From Pseudomonas muyukensis (lineage in GTDB: Bacteria; Pseudomonadota; Gammaproteobacteria; Pseudomonadales; Pseudomonadaceae): DNA of 64,000 nt. The translations under genes and the position numbers were made by a program. The DNA lies in NCBI RefSeq assembly GCF_019139535.1, contig NZ_CP077073.1:2322501-2386500 (forward strand), given 5' to 3'. Under the pieces are notes generated by a model. It ran no database searches. It was not told the origin of the DNA and saw only the letters and a list, made by a program, of their open reading frames with translations. Shown here piece after piece: positions 8,125 through 17,488 of this stretch (positions are counted from its first letter, which is position 1; every line of letters begins with the position of its first letter).

Positions 8125-9558
8125 ATGGCTGGCAAAACGCTCTACGACAAACTCTGGGAAGCTCATGAGGTCAAGCGCCGCGATGACGGCTCTTCCTTGA
8201 TCTACATCGATCGCCACATCATCCACGAAGTGACCTCGCCCCAGGCGTTCGAAGGCCTGCGTCTGGCCGGGCGCAAGCCTTGGCGCATCGATGCCAACAT
8301 CGCCACCCCCGACCACAACGTGCCGACCACGCCAGAGCGCAAGGGCGGCATCGAGGCCATCGCCGACCAGGTGTCGCGCCTCCAGGTGCAGACCCTCGAC
8401 GAGAACTGTGACGAATATGGCATCGTCGAATTCAAGATGAATGACGAGCGCCAGGGCATCGTCCATGTCATCAGCCCGGAGCAGGGTGCCACCTTGCCGG
8501 GCATGACCGTGGTCTGCGGCGACTCGCACACCTCCACCCACGGCGCGTTCGGCGCCCTGGCCCATGGCATCGGCACCTCCGAGGTCGAGCACGTGCTCGC
8601 CACCCAGTGCCTGGTGGCCAAGAAGATGAAGAACATGCTGGTGCGCGTCGAAGGCCAGTTGCCCGAGGGCGTCACCGCCAAGGACATCGTCCTCGCCGTG
8701 ATCGGCAAGATCGGCACCGCCGGTGGCAACGGCCATGCCATGGAGTTTGCCGGCAGTGCCATTCGCGAGCTGTCGATGGAAGGCCGCATGACCATCTGCA
8801 ACATGTCCATCGAAGCCGGTGCCCGCGTCGGCCTGGTGGCTACCGATGCGACCACCGTTGCCTATGTCGAGGGGCGTCCCTATGCGCCCAAGGGCGAGCA
8901 GTGGACGCGTGCGGTAGAGGCCTGGAAGGACCTGGTGTCCGACGCCGATGCGGTGTTCGACACCGTGGTCGAGCTGGATGCCGCGCAGATCAAGCCGCAA
9001 GTCAGCTGGGGCACCTCGCCCGAGATGGTGCTGGCGGTGGACCAGCGTGTGCCGGACCCGGCTGCCGAGGCCGACCTGATCAAGCGTGGCTCGATCGAGC
9101 GGGCGTTGAAGTACATGGGCCTGAGCGCCAACCAGGCGATCACCGACATCAAGCTCGACCGCGTGTTCATCGGTTCGTGCACCAACTCGCGTATCGAAGA
9201 CCTGCGCGCCGCCGCCGAGATCGCCAAGGGGCGCAAGGTTGCCGCCAGTGTCAAGCAAGCCATCGTGGTGCCGGGCTCGGGCCTGGTCAAGGCCCAGGCC
9301 GAGCGCGAGGGGTTGGACAAGATCTTCCTTGCGGCGGGCTTCGAATGGCGTGAACCAGGCTGCTCGATGTGCCTGGCGATGAACCCGGACCGCCTGGAGA
9401 GCGGCGAGCACTGCGCGTCTACCTCCAACCGCAACTTCGAGGGCCGCCAGGGCGCTGGCGGGCGTACCCACCTGGTCAGCCCGGCCATGGCTGCCGCCGC
9501 CGCGGTGACCGGCCACTTCATCGACGTCCGCGAGTTGATCCAAGGGAGCGCAGCATGA
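8125..9558 (+). CDS. leuC: 3-isopropylmalate dehydratase large subunit LeuC
   Basis: With LeuD, this [4Fe-4S] enzyme isomerises 2-isopropylmalate to 3-isopropylmalate in leucine synthesis. The ATG at 8125 ([14 protein letters not shown]) is preferred over an upstream ATG at 8110 because GAGGAA lies seven bases before it and the length becomes the usual 477. [18 protein letters not shown] is the aconitase-family N-terminus. The cluster ligands are Cys352 in GSCTNSR and Cys413/Cys416 in PGCSMC. leuD overlaps its stop codon (ATGA), so the two subunits are translationally coupled. Confidence 0.97.
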   Translation: MAGKTLYDKLWEAHEVKRRDDGSSLIYIDRHIIHEVTSPQAFEGLRLAGRKPWRIDANIATPDHNVPTTPERKGGIEAIADQVSRLQVQTLDENCDEYGIVEFKMNDERQGIVHVISPEQGATLPGMTVVCGDSHTSTHGAFGALAHGIGTSEVEHVLATQCLVAKKMKNMLVRVEGQLPEGVTAKDIVLAVIGKIGTAGGNGHAMEFAGSAIRELSMEGRMTICNMSIEAGARVGLVATDATTVAYVEGRPYAPKGEQWTRAVEAWKDLVSDADAVFDTVVELDAAQIKPQVSWGTSPEMVLAVDQRVPDPAAEADLIKRGSIERALKYMGLSANQAITDIKLDRVFIGSCTNSRIEDLRAAAEIAKGRKVAASVKQAIVVPGSGLVKAQAEREGLDKIFLAAGFEWREPGCSMCLAMNPDRLESGEHCASTSNRNFEGRQGAGGRTHLVSPAMAAAAAVTGHFIDVRELIQGSAA

Positions 9559-10196
9559 AAGCCTTTACCCAGCACACCGGCTTGGTCGCGCCGTTGGATC
9601 GCGCCAACGTCGACACCGACCAGATCATCCCCAAGCAGTTCCTCAAGTCGATCAAGCGCACCGGCTTCGGCCCCAACCTGTTCGACGAATGGCGCTACCT
9701 GGACGTGGGCCAGCCCTACCAGGACAACAGCAAGCGCCCGCTGAACCAGGAATTCGTGCTCAACCATGCGCGTTACCAGGGCGCCAGCGTGTTGCTGGCG
9801 CGGGAGAACTTCGGTTGCGGCTCGAGCCGCGAGCATGCCCCGTGGGCGCTGGACGAGTACGGTTTTCGCAGCGTGATTGCGCCAAGCTTCGCCGACATCT
9901 TCTTCAACAACAGCTTCAAGAACGGCCTGTTGCCGATCATCCTCGACGCCGCTGAAGTCGACGAGCTGTTCAAGCAGGTCGAGGCCAACCCGGGTTACCA
10001 GCTGACCATCGACCTCGAGGCCCAGGCGGTGACCCGCCCGGACGGCAAGGTACTGAAGTTCGAGATCGACGCCTTCCGCAAGCATTGCCTGCTCAATGGC
10101 CTGGACGATATCGGCCTGACCTTGCAGGACAGCGAGGCGATCAAGGCGTTCGAGGGCAAGCACCGCGCCAGCCAGCCCTGGTTGTTCCGCGATTGA
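9555..10196 (+). CDS. leuD: 3-isopropylmalate dehydratase small subunit LeuD
   Basis: This is the swivelling small subunit that completes the active site of isopropylmalate isomerase with LeuC. The 213-residue sequence shows [20 protein letters not shown] and the loop [15 protein letters not shown], both diagnostic. The start is the ATG at 9555 overlapping the leuC TGA, with GGGAG just upstream. Unlike P. aeruginosa and P. putida KT2440, as I recall them, no methyltransferase gene lies between this gene and leuB. Confidence 0.97.
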   Translation: MKAFTQHTGLVAPLDRANVDTDQIIPKQFLKSIKRTGFGPNLFDEWRYLDVGQPYQDNSKRPLNQEFVLNHARYQGASVLLARENFGCGSSREHAPWALDEYGFRSVIAPSFADIFFNNSFKNGLLPIILDAAEVDELFKQVEANPGYQLTIDLEAQAVTRPDGKVLKFEIDAFRKHCLLNGLDDIGLTLQDSEAIKAFEGKHRASQPWLFRD

Positions 10197-10216
10197 TCGA
10201 CGGCCTCGGCACGACG

Positions 10217-10290
10217 CGTGGGAGCGGGCTTGCCCTGCGATGAGGCCCATTGGACACTGAGTTTTTCCGGCGCGCCCGCGAGGCGCGCCG
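10217..10290. repeat. REP half-site followed by a strong GC hairpin in the leuD-leuB gap
   Basis: GTGGGAGCGGGCTTGCCCTG at 10219 onward is a REP core. It is followed by a perfect 9-bp stem, CGGCGCGCC (10268-10276) with GGCGCGCCG (10282-10290) and a CGCGA loop, ending 21 bases before the leuB ATG. There is no U-tract, so it is not a standard terminator. It may act on mRNA stability or on leuB translation. Confidence 0.6.
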
Positions 10291-10311
10291 CTTGATTGGA
10301 TAGAGGAACGC

Positions 10312-11394
10312 ATGAGCAAGCAGATTCTGATTCTCCCAGGTGATGGCATCGGCCCGGAAATCATGGCCGAGGCGGTCAAGGTGCTGGAGCTGGCCAACGA
10401 CAAGTTCCAGCTCGGCTTCACCCTGGCCCATGACGTGATCGGTGGCGCGGCCATCGACAAGCACGGCGTGCCGCTGGCCGACGAGACCCTGGAACGCGCG
10501 CGCCAGGCCGACGCGGTGCTGCTCGGTGCGGTGGGCGGGCCGAAGTGGGACAAGATCGAGCGTGACATCCGCCCTGAGCGCGGCTTGCTGAAGATCCGCT
10601 CGCAACTGGGCCTGTTCGCCAACCTGCGCCCGGCCATCCTCTATCCGCAGCTGGCCGACGCCTCGTCGCTCAAGCCCGAGATCGTCTCCGGCCTGGACAT
10701 CCTCATCGTCCGCGAGCTGACCGGCGGCATCTACTTCGGCGCGCCACGCGGCCAGCGCGAGTTGCAAGGCGGCGAGCGCCAGGCCTATGACACCCTGCCG
10801 TACAGCGAGAGCGAAGTGCGCCGCATCGCCCGTGTCGGTTTCGACATGGCCCGCGTGCGCGGCAAGAAGCTGTGCTCGGTGGACAAGGCCAACGTGCTGG
10901 CTTCCAGCCAGTTGTGGCGCGAAGTGGTCGAGGACGTGGCCAAGGACTACCCGGACGTCGAGCTGAGCCACATGTACGTGGACAACGCCGCCATGCAGCT
11001 GGTGCGCGCGCCCAAGCAGTTCGACGTGATGGTCACCGACAACATGTTCGGCGACATCCTGTCGGATGAGGCTTCCATGCTCACCGGTTCCATCGGCATG
11101 CTGCCGTCGGCGTCGCTGGATGCCGACAACAAGGGCATGTACGAGCCGTGCCACGGTTCGGCGCCGGACATCGCCGGGCAAGGTATCGCCAACCCGCTGG
11201 CGACCATCCTCTCGGTGTCGATGATGCTGCGCTACAGCTTCAGCCAGACGGCCGCCGCCGAGGCGATCGAGCAGGCCGTGAGCCGCGTGCTGGACCAGGG
11301 CCTGCGCACCGGCGACATCTTCTCCGAGGGTTGCCGCAAGGTGGGTACGCAGGAAATGGGCGACGCAGTAGTCGCAGCGCTGCGGAATCTGTAA
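10312..11394 (+). CDS. leuB: 3-isopropylmalate dehydrogenase LeuB
   Basis: This NAD-dependent enzyme oxidatively decarboxylates 3-isopropylmalate to 2-oxoisocaproate, the step after LeuCD. At 360 residues it has the usual length. [20 protein letters not shown] is the N-terminus. The substrate loop lies around [38 protein letters not shown] and [20 protein letters not shown] carry the metal-binding aspartates. [15 protein letters not shown] is the NAD-binding motif. A GAGGAA Shine-Dalgarno precedes the ATG. Confidence 0.97.
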   Translation: MSKQILILPGDGIGPEIMAEAVKVLELANDKFQLGFTLAHDVIGGAAIDKHGVPLADETLERARQADAVLLGAVGGPKWDKIERDIRPERGLLKIRSQLGLFANLRPAILYPQLADASSLKPEIVSGLDILIVRELTGGIYFGAPRGQRELQGGERQAYDTLPYSESEVRRIARVGFDMARVRGKKLCSVDKANVLASSQLWREVVEDVAKDYPDVELSHMYVDNAAMQLVRAPKQFDVMVTDNMFGDILSDEASMLTGSIGMLPSASLDADNKGMYEPCHGSAPDIAGQGIANPLATILSVSMMLRYSFSQTAAAEAIEQAVSRVLDQGLRTGDIFSEGCRKVGTQEMGDAVVAALRNL

Positions 11395-11457
11395 TCTCTC
11401 TGGCCCGCTACCAAAAACTCCCGGTGGCGGCCCACTTTTAGCAAAGGTGTAGTTGCG

Positions 11458-12570
11458 ATGAAACGTGTAGGTCTGATCGGTTGGCGTGGAATGGTCGGTT
11501 CCGTGCTCATGCAGCGGATGCTCGAAGAGCAGGACTTCGACCTGATCGAGCCGGTGTTCTTCACCACCTCCAACGTCGGTGGCCAAGGCCCGAACGTGGG
11601 CAAGGATACTGGCCCGCTCAAGGACGCCTACAGCATCGACGAGCTCAAGACCCTCGACGTGATCCTGACCTGCCAGGGCGGCGACTACACCAACGAAGTG
11701 TTCCCCAAGCTGCGCGAGGCCGGCTGGCAGGGCTACTGGATCGACGCCGCTTCGTCCCTGCGCATGCAGGATGACGCGGTGATCATCCTCGACCCGGTCA
11801 ACCGCAAGGTCATCGACCAGCAGCTGGATGCGGGCACCAAGAACTACATTGGCGGCAACTGCACGGTCAGCCTGATGCTGATGGGCCTGGGCGGCCTGTT
11901 CGAAGCCGGCCTGGTCGAGTGGATGAGCGCCATGACCTACCAGGCGGCCTCCGGTGCCGGGGCGCAGAACATGCGTGAGCTTATCCGCCAGATGGGCGGT
12001 ATCAATGCCGCTGTCGCCGATGACCTGGCCAATCCGGCCAGCGCCATCCTCGATATCGACCGCAAGGTTGCCGAGGCCATGCGTGGCGAAGGGTTCCCGA
12101 CCGAAAACTTCGGCGTGCCGCTGGCCGGCAGCCTGATTCCGTGGATCGACAAGGAGCTGCCGAACGGGCAGAGCCGCGAAGAGTGGAAGGCCCAGGCCGA
12201 GACCAACAAGATCCTCGGTCGCTTCAAGAACCCAGTGCCGGTGGATGGCATCTGCGTGCGTATCGGCGCCATGCGTTGCCACAGCCAGGCGCTGACCATC
12301 AAGCTGAACAAGGATGTGCCGCTGGCGGATATCGAGGGCATGATCAGCCAGCACAACCCTTGGGTGAAGTTGGTGCCGAACCAGCGTGAGATCAGCATGC
12401 AGGAGCTGAGCCCGACCAAGGTGACCGGTACCCTGAACGTGCCGGTCGGGCGGTTGCGCAAGCTGAACATGGGGTCGCAGTATCTCGGAGCCTTCACCGT
12501 TGGCGACCAGCTGCTGTGGGGCGCTGCCGAGCCGCTGCGGCGCATGCTGCGGATTTTGCTGGAGCGGTGA
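11458..12570 (+). CDS. asd: aspartate-semialdehyde dehydrogenase Asd
   Basis: This enzyme reduces aspartyl phosphate to aspartate semialdehyde with NADPH, the branch point to lysine/diaminopimelate, methionine and threonine. The 370-residue sequence starts [20 protein letters not shown] (dinucleotide-binding glycine motif). The catalytic Cys135 lies in [10 protein letters not shown], as in E. coli. It lies 63 bases after leuB on the same strand. A paralogue lacking this Cys (usg) follows 1 kb downstream. Confidence 0.97.
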   Translation: MKRVGLIGWRGMVGSVLMQRMLEEQDFDLIEPVFFTTSNVGGQGPNVGKDTGPLKDAYSIDELKTLDVILTCQGGDYTNEVFPKLREAGWQGYWIDAASSLRMQDDAVIILDPVNRKVIDQQLDAGTKNYIGGNCTVSLMLMGLGGLFEAGLVEWMSAMTYQAASGAGAQNMRELIRQMGGINAAVADDLANPASAILDIDRKVAEAMRGEGFPTENFGVPLAGSLIPWIDKELPNGQSREEWKAQAETNKILGRFKNPVPVDGICVRIGAMRCHSQALTIKLNKDVPLADIEGMISQHNPWVKLVPNQREISMQELSPTKVTGTLNVPVGRLRKLNMGSQYLGAFTVGDQLLWGAAEPLRRMLRILLER

Positions 12571-12600
12571 TCTGGGCTGGTTTGAGTTGGGATTTTGAAT

Positions 12601-12633
12601 AACCCGTATTGCGAGAGTGATGCGGGTTTTTTT
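12601..12633 (+). terminator. rho-independent terminator after asd
   Basis: AACCCGTAT (12601-12609) pairs with ATGCGGGTT (12620-12628) with one G-U pair, followed by a run of Ts to 12633. It lies 31 bases after the asd stop. Confidence 0.75.
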
Positions 12634-12645
12634 ATGGGTGTCAGA

Positions 12646-12680
12646 TTCGTTGTTCGTTGTTCGTTGTTCGTTGTTCGTTT
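12646..12680. repeat. TTCGTTG heptanucleotide tandem repeat, five units
   Basis: TTCGTTG is repeated head to tail from 12646, the fifth unit ending TTCGTTT. It lies between the asd terminator and the inverted-repeat element and is in no gene. Confidence 0.9.
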
Positions 12681-12693
12681 TGATGTTTTTATT

Positions 12694-13453
12694 CGCATTC
12701 ATTGGCGATGTCGACGCATAGTCACCTTTCCGCCCTTACGGCGGGTTACTTTGGTCTTGGCCAAAGTAACCAAAGCCGCTGCGCTCCATTCATCCGGCCC
12801 TACGCTTCGCTTCGGGTTCCCTCACTCCGGCCTTGCTCCCGGGAGGACCGCGCTGTACGCCCCATCCTGGGGCGCAGCGCTTGACGGGCATCCATGCCCG
12901 TCACCTCCCTTCGCAAGGCCTGCGTTCGGCCTCCTGAAGTCGCGAAGTTAGGGGCGGCGCCTGGGCTGGCGCAGCTGTCGCTAGTCGCATGTCTGTGATC
13001 TCCAGGGCCTCTTCGCGGGCACGTGGTGGAAGTTGAATATATGCATAACCCTGTGGGAGCGGGCTTGCCCGCGAAAGGGCCAGAGCAGCCAATATGTAAA
13101 TAACTGTCAGAAATCAATTTACAAATTCTGCTCTTGCTCTTGCTCTTGCTCTTGCTCTTGCTCTTGCTTCTAAGCGCGCGATAGTCCAGGCGCCGCCAAT
13201 TGCGACTTCAGGAGGCCGAGTGGAGTTCTTGCGTAGTGGGGCGACGGCCATGGATGGCCGTCGAGCGCTGCGCCCCAGGATGGGGCGTACAGCGCGGTAC
13301 CCACGGGAGCAAGAACGGAGCGAGGGAACCCCGGAGCGCAGCGTAGGGGCCGGATGAACGGAGCCGAACGGTTTTGCCCACTTTTGCCAAGACAAAAGTG
13401 GGCCGCCGTAAAGGCGGAAGGGTGACTGTAAGTCGACATCGCAAATGAATGCG
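12694..13453. repeat. Non-coding element A with ~260-bp inverted arms and shared terminal repeat
   Basis: The stretch 12571-13588 has no credible gene. Left arm 12694 to about 12960 and right arm about 13188-13453 are inverted copies about 70 percent alike by eye. The outer ends read CGCATTCATTGGCGATGTCG on the left and a near-identical inverted copy on the right. Each arm holds several hairpins: CCGCC-CCGTAA-type (12730-12744), an 11-bp stem at 12744-12771 (right counterpart 13376-13403), and a GACGG..CCGTC stem at 12883-12902 (right 13243-13262). The spacer holds a REP core near 13052 and TGCTCT hexamers. The same outer end appears in element B at 43570-43936. Confidence 0.8.
13129..13168. 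repeat. TGCTCT hexanucleotide repeat, about 6.7 units
   Basis: Uninterrupted TGCTCT repeats run from 13129 to 13168, inside the spacer of element A and outside any gene. Confidence 0.95.
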
Positions 13454-13482
13454 CATACAAATGCCAAAACAATCGCCTTGAA

Positions 13483-13512
13483 CCTGAACCTGAACCTGAA
13501 CCTGAACCTGAA
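13483..13512. repeat. CCTGAA hexanucleotide repeat, five units
   Basis: CCTGAA is repeated five times from 13483 to 13512, just outside the right end of element A and about 75 bases before the usg start codon. A change of copy number could alter promoter spacing. Confidence 0.95.
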
Positions 13513-13588
13513 CCCAAACCTATCTCCCACCCCACAATCCAAGTAAAGTGCCGCTCCCCGCCGTACCCCCGCAGAAGGAACCGATCCC

Positions 13589-14596
13589 ATGACCCGCACC
13601 GCCCTAGACATCGCCGTAGTCGGCGCCACCGGCACTGTCGGTGAGTCCCTCGTGCAGATCCTCGAGGAACTGGCCTTCCCGGTAGCCACCCTGCACCTGC
13701 TGGCCAGCATGGAGTCGGCAGGCAGCAGCGTGATGTTCGCCGGCAAGAAGCTGAAGGTCCGCGAAGTGGACAGCTTCGACTTCGCCCAGGTGCAATTGGT
13801 GTTCTTCGCCGCCGGCCCCGCCGTCACCCGCAGCTTCGCGCCCAAGGCCAGCGCTGCCGGCTGTTCGATCATCGACCTGTCCGGCGCACTGGACGGTGCT
13901 ACCGCGCTGGTCCCGGAAGCCAATGGCAAGCGCATCAGCGAACTGCCACGGCCCGCGCTGATCACCAGCCCAAGCGCCGGCGCGGTGGCCCTGGCGGTGG
14001 CGTTGGCACCGCTCAAGGGCCTGCTCGACATCGAGCGCGTGCAGGTCAATGCCTGCCTGGCTGTTTCAGAGCAGGGCAGGGAAGCCGTCAGCGAACTCGC
14101 CCGCCAGACCGCCGAACTGCTCAACGCCCGTCCCCTGGAGCCGCGCTTCTTCGATCGCCAGGTCGCCTTCAACCTGTTGCCCCAGGTCGGTACGCCCGAC
14201 GAGCAGGGCCACACGGCGGTGGAGCGCCGGCTGGTCGGCGAGTTGCGCCAGTTGCTCGACCTGCCGCAACTGAAGATTTCCGTGACCTGCATTCAAGTCC
14301 CGGTGTTTTTCGGCGATAGCTTCAGTGTGGCGGTGCAGAGCCGTCGTCCGGTCGAGCTGGCAGCCGTCAACGCCGCGTTGGAGGCCGCCGACAGCATCGA
14401 ACTGGTCGAGCCCGGCGATTATCCGACGCCTGTGGGTGACGCGGTGGGCCAGGACGTGGTCTATGTTGGACGTGTACGCCATGGTGTCGATGAAGACCAG
14501 CAGCTCAATCTCTGGCTGACCACCGACAATGTGCGCAAGGGCGCGGCGCTCAACGCCGTGCAGACCGCGCAATTGTTGATAAAACACATGGCGTAA
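13589..14596 (+). CDS. usg: Usg-like aspartate-semialdehyde dehydrogenase paralogue, active-site Cys absent
   Basis: This 335-residue protein has the Asd fold: IAVVGATGTVGESLVQILEE is the NADP-binding glycine motif, and the C-terminal half aligns with the dimerisation domain. Where true Asd has N-C-T/S around its nucleophile, this protein reads SPSAGAVALAVAL with Ala130 at the Cys position. It is therefore unlikely to make aspartate semialdehyde. It matches the USG-1 group found upstream of truA in E. coli, and here too truA lies downstream, after fimV. Its function is not established. Confidence 0.88.
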   Translation: MTRTALDIAVVGATGTVGESLVQILEELAFPVATLHLLASMESAGSSVMFAGKKLKVREVDSFDFAQVQLVFFAAGPAVTRSFAPKASAAGCSIIDLSGALDGATALVPEANGKRISELPRPALITSPSAGAVALAVALAPLKGLLDIERVQVNACLAVSEQGREAVSELARQTAELLNARPLEPRFFDRQVAFNLLPQVGTPDEQGHTAVERRLVGELRQLLDLPQLKISVTCIQVPVFFGDSFSVAVQSRRPVELAAVNAALEAADSIELVEPGDYPTPVGDAVGQDVVYVGRVRHGVDEDQQLNLWLTTDNVRKGAALNAVQTAQLLIKHMA

Positions 14597-14667
14597 AAGA
14601 TACTGCGAGCTATTTTGTCCTGCACCGCAACAGGGTTTTTGGGACGGTTCTTACAAGGGAAGAGTTC

Positions 14668-17340
14668 ATGCTTCGAATTCGCAAACTGGTTCTGGCCATC
14701 GCGGCAGCCTCGGCGCTGTCGTCCGGCGTGGCGAACGCTCTGGGGTTGGGGGAGCTGACCCTGAAGTCGGCGCAGAACCAGCCGCTGGATGCCGAGATCG
14801 AACTGCTCGACGTGCGCGACCTCACCGCGGCGCAGATGGCCCCCAGCCTGGCGCCGCCCGAAGAGTTCGCCAAGGCCGGGGTGGCCTTCCCGCCTTACCT
14901 CGAAGACCTCACCTTCACCCCGGTGATCAACCCCAACGGGCGCAGCGTGCTGCGGGTCACCTCCAGCAAGGCGTTGCCGGAGCCGGTGGTCAAGTTCCTG
15001 GTCCAGGTCATGTGGCCCCAGGGCCGCCTGCTGCGCGACTACAGCGTGCTGCTCGACCAGGCCAAGGCCCAGGGCAGCGAGGCCGCCCAGGCCAATGTCA
15101 ATCCGCCAGTGAGCACCGGCAGCTACACCACCAAGCGCCGTGACACCCTCTGGCAGATCGCCGCGCGCAACAGCAACGGCGGCTCGATCCAACAGACCAT
15201 GCTGGCGATCCAGGCGCTGAATCCGGATGCCTTCATCGGCAACAACATCAACCAGCTCAAGACCGGGCAGGTATTGCGCCTGCCTGATCAACAGCAGGTG
15301 CAGAGCATTCCCCAGGCCGAAGCCAACCGTGAGGTGGCCGAGCAATACGCCGCCTGGCGCGAGGGTCGTCGCCTCGGCCCGCGTGCCCGGCAGCTGGACG
15401 CCACCCGCCGTGGCGAGGCCGGCGCCGCGCCGGCGCGCATCGCCCAGGGTGACAACCTGCGCCTGGTGGCGCCCGGCGGCAAGGCGGCAGCGGGGGAGGC
15501 CAAGGCGCTCAGCGACAAGCTCGCCGTGGCCCAGGAAAGCCTCGACACCAGCCGTCGCGACAACGACGAACTGAAGAGCCGCATGTCCGACCTGCAGAGC
15601 CAGCTGGACAAGCTGCAGCGTCTGATCGAACTGAAGAATGACCAACTGGCGCGCCTCGAAGCCCAGGGCGCGGCGCCTGCGCCAACGGCGCCCGCGGCCC
15701 TGCCGGGCGAACCTGCTCCGGCGCAGCCGGCGGTCAATGCCCAGCTGACGCCGGCAGAGCCGGTGGTCAGCCCGGCACCGGCCGCCGCCGACACCGCGCC
15801 ACAGGATGTCGCGGCCCAGGTGCCGGCCGCTGACGCGCCGAGCGTGCTCGACGAACTGCTGGGCAACCCGCTGCTGCTGGGGTTGATCGCCGGTTCCGCG
15901 TTCCTGGTCCTGTTGCTGTTGCTGTTGCTCCTGGCGCGCAAGCGCAAGGCCCAGCAGGAGGCCGAGAAGCACCTGCGCATGGCGCGGGCGCTGGCCGAGG
16001 AGGGTGAGCGTAGCCCCGACCTGGACCTGCCACCGAGCAGCTTCGAAGGCCTGGACGTGTCGGCGCCGAGCGTGACCTTGGCGCCGGCCGTGGTCGCCGC
16101 GTCGGCAGCCGCCGCCGCCGCCGCCGAGAAGCCTGCGGCGCCAGCACCTGCCGAAGCGCCGGCGCCAGCGGTCGACCCGCGCGCGGCGCTGCTTGCCGAG
16201 GTGGACGAAAGCCTGGCCCGCGGCCGCCTCAACCACGCCGCCGATCTGCTGGAGGCCGCCGTGGCCTCCGACCCGCAGCGCAGTGACCTGCGCCTGAAGC
16301 TGATGGAAGTCTACGCCCGCCAAGGCGACCAGGACGCCTTCGCCGGCCAGGAGCGCAAGCTGCAGGACAACGAGCAGAATCAGGCCGAGGTCGCCGCGCT
16401 CAAGGAACGCTTCCCGGCCATGCTCGGTGTCGCCGCCGTTGCCGCTGGCGCCGCGGCCTTGGCGGCGGAGATGGACGAGCAATACGTCCAGGAACTGCTG
16501 CAGGAGCAGGAGCCGGCCGTCGTTGCGGCCGAGCCCGAGCCCGCAGCGCCGGTCGAGCCTGAGCCGGTGGTCGCGCCCGAGCCTGAAGTTGCCCTGGCGC
16601 CAGCCATCGAAGAGGCCGACCTGGACAGCGCCTTCGACCTGAGCCTGGATGACGACCTGCCGGTGGATGACCTGTCGGTGGCGGATGCGCTCGATCTGTC
16701 GGGCCTGGAAGACATCGCCCCGACCACGGCGCCTGTGGTGGAAGAGGCAGCGCCGGCTCCGGTCGCCGCGGCCACCGACGCCGACGACGATTTCGAGGCG
16801 CTGCTTGCCCAGGCCCAGGCCACGCCGCAGAACGTCGACGACCTGGCCGATTTCGACCTGGATGTCGGCGAGCCGCAGGCACCGGCCAGTGCCGAGGAAG
16901 CCCCGGTTGACGTGGCCGCGGAACTGGCGGCGTTCGAGTCGATGCCCGAGTTCGACCCGATTTCCGAGTTGGAGCTGCCCGACGACTTCGACTTGTCGCT
17001 GTCGCTGGAGGACGATTCGCCAGCGGCGAAGAACTTCGCCTCCGAACTGGACGACGTCAACGCCGAGCTGGACAAGCTGTCGCAGAACCTCGAGGCGCCT
17101 GCGCCGGCAGCGCCGACCTTCACCGCCGAAGACGCCGCGCTGGAGCCCGAGCCGCTGGACGACCTGGACTTCGACTTCTTCTCCGGCAGCGATGAAGTGG
17201 CCACCAAGCTCGACCTGGCTCGCGCCTATATCGACATGGGCGACCACCAGGGCGCCCGCGACATTCTCGACGAGGTGGTCAAGGACGGTGACGACAGCCA
17301 ACGCCAGGAGGCCAACGAGATGCTCTCCCGACTGGTCTGA
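14668..17340 (+). CDS. fimV: FimV/HubP-type polar peptidoglycan-binding protein
   Basis: This is a large inner-membrane polar hub needed in related bacteria for type IV pilus assembly, twitching and polar protein placement. The 890-residue protein has a signal peptide (MLRIRKLVLAIAAASALSSG, cleavage near ANA-LG). The FimV N-terminal domain begins LGLGELTLKSAQNQPLDAEI. A LysM peptidoglycan-binding domain lies at about 152-205 (YTTKRRDTLWQIA). A coiled coil lies at about 275-330. A leucine-rich transmembrane helix at about 401-423 is followed by RKRK. A long acidic Ala/Pro/Glu cytoplasmic region follows. The C-terminal FimV motif starts near ATKLDLARAYIDMGDHQGAR. GGGAAGAG precedes the ATG. Confidence 0.93.
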   Translation: MLRIRKLVLAIAAASALSSGVANALGLGELTLKSAQNQPLDAEIELLDVRDLTAAQMAPSLAPPEEFAKAGVAFPPYLEDLTFTPVINPNGRSVLRVTSSKALPEPVVKFLVQVMWPQGRLLRDYSVLLDQAKAQGSEAAQANVNPPVSTGSYTTKRRDTLWQIAARNSNGGSIQQTMLAIQALNPDAFIGNNINQLKTGQVLRLPDQQQVQSIPQAEANREVAEQYAAWREGRRLGPRARQLDATRRGEAGAAPARIAQGDNLRLVAPGGKAAAGEAKALSDKLAVAQESLDTSRRDNDELKSRMSDLQSQLDKLQRLIELKNDQLARLEAQGAAPAPTAPAALPGEPAPAQPAVNAQLTPAEPVVSPAPAAADTAPQDVAAQVPAADAPSVLDELLGNPLLLGLIAGSAFLVLLLLLLLLARKRKAQQEAEKHLRMARALAEEGERSPDLDLPPSSFEGLDVSAPSVTLAPAVVAASAAAAAAAEKPAAPAPAEAPAPAVDPRAALLAEVDESLARGRLNHAADLLEAAVASDPQRSDLRLKLMEVYARQGDQDAFAGQERKLQDNEQNQAEVAALKERFPAMLGVAAVAAGAAALAAEMDEQYVQELLQEQEPAVVAAEPEPAAPVEPEPVVAPEPEVALAPAIEEADLDSAFDLSLDDDLPVDDLSVADALDLSGLEDIAPTTAPVVEEAAPAPVAAATDADDDFEALLAQAQATPQNVDDLADFDLDVGEPQAPASAEEAPVDVAAELAAFESMPEFDPISELELPDDFDLSLSLEDDSPAAKNFASELDDVNAELDKLSQNLEAPAPAAPTFTAEDAALEPEPLDDLDFDFFSGSDEVATKLDLARAYIDMGDHQGARDILDEVVKDGDDSQRQEANEMLSRLV

Positions 17341-17357
17341 AGGCCAACGTTCAAACG

Positions 17358-17418
17358 CGCGGGGCAAGCCCGCCGCCACAGGTCATCGAAGCGCTTGTGG
17401 GGGCGGGCTTGCCCCGCG
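17358..17418. repeat. Inverted REP pair between fimV and truA
   Basis: CGCGGGGCAAGCCCGC at 17358 and its inverted copy ending GGGCTTGCCCCGCG at 17418 are separated by about 25 bases. Together they form a long hairpin immediately after fimV. Confidence 0.8.
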
Positions 17419-17488
17419 ATCGTTTCGGCCCCGGCACGGTTTGCCGTTATACTGCGCGCCTTTGGTTTCATCATCAGGTTGCCCGCGC

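Noticed and set aside
10141..12702. An 853-codon open frame on the minus strand opposite leuB and asd
   Set aside because: It runs through the reverse of two clear genes plus a terminator, and its composition is that of a shadow frame.
12595..13535. Short frames within element A
   Set aside because: They run through hairpins and hexamers. Similar frames arise from each copy of this repeat and show no independent coding signal.
14461..17379. A 972-codon open frame on the minus strand opposite usg/fimV
   Set aside because: It is antisense to the Ala/Pro/Glu-rich fimV, gives an Arg/Gly/His-rich product with no domain, and ends inside usg.
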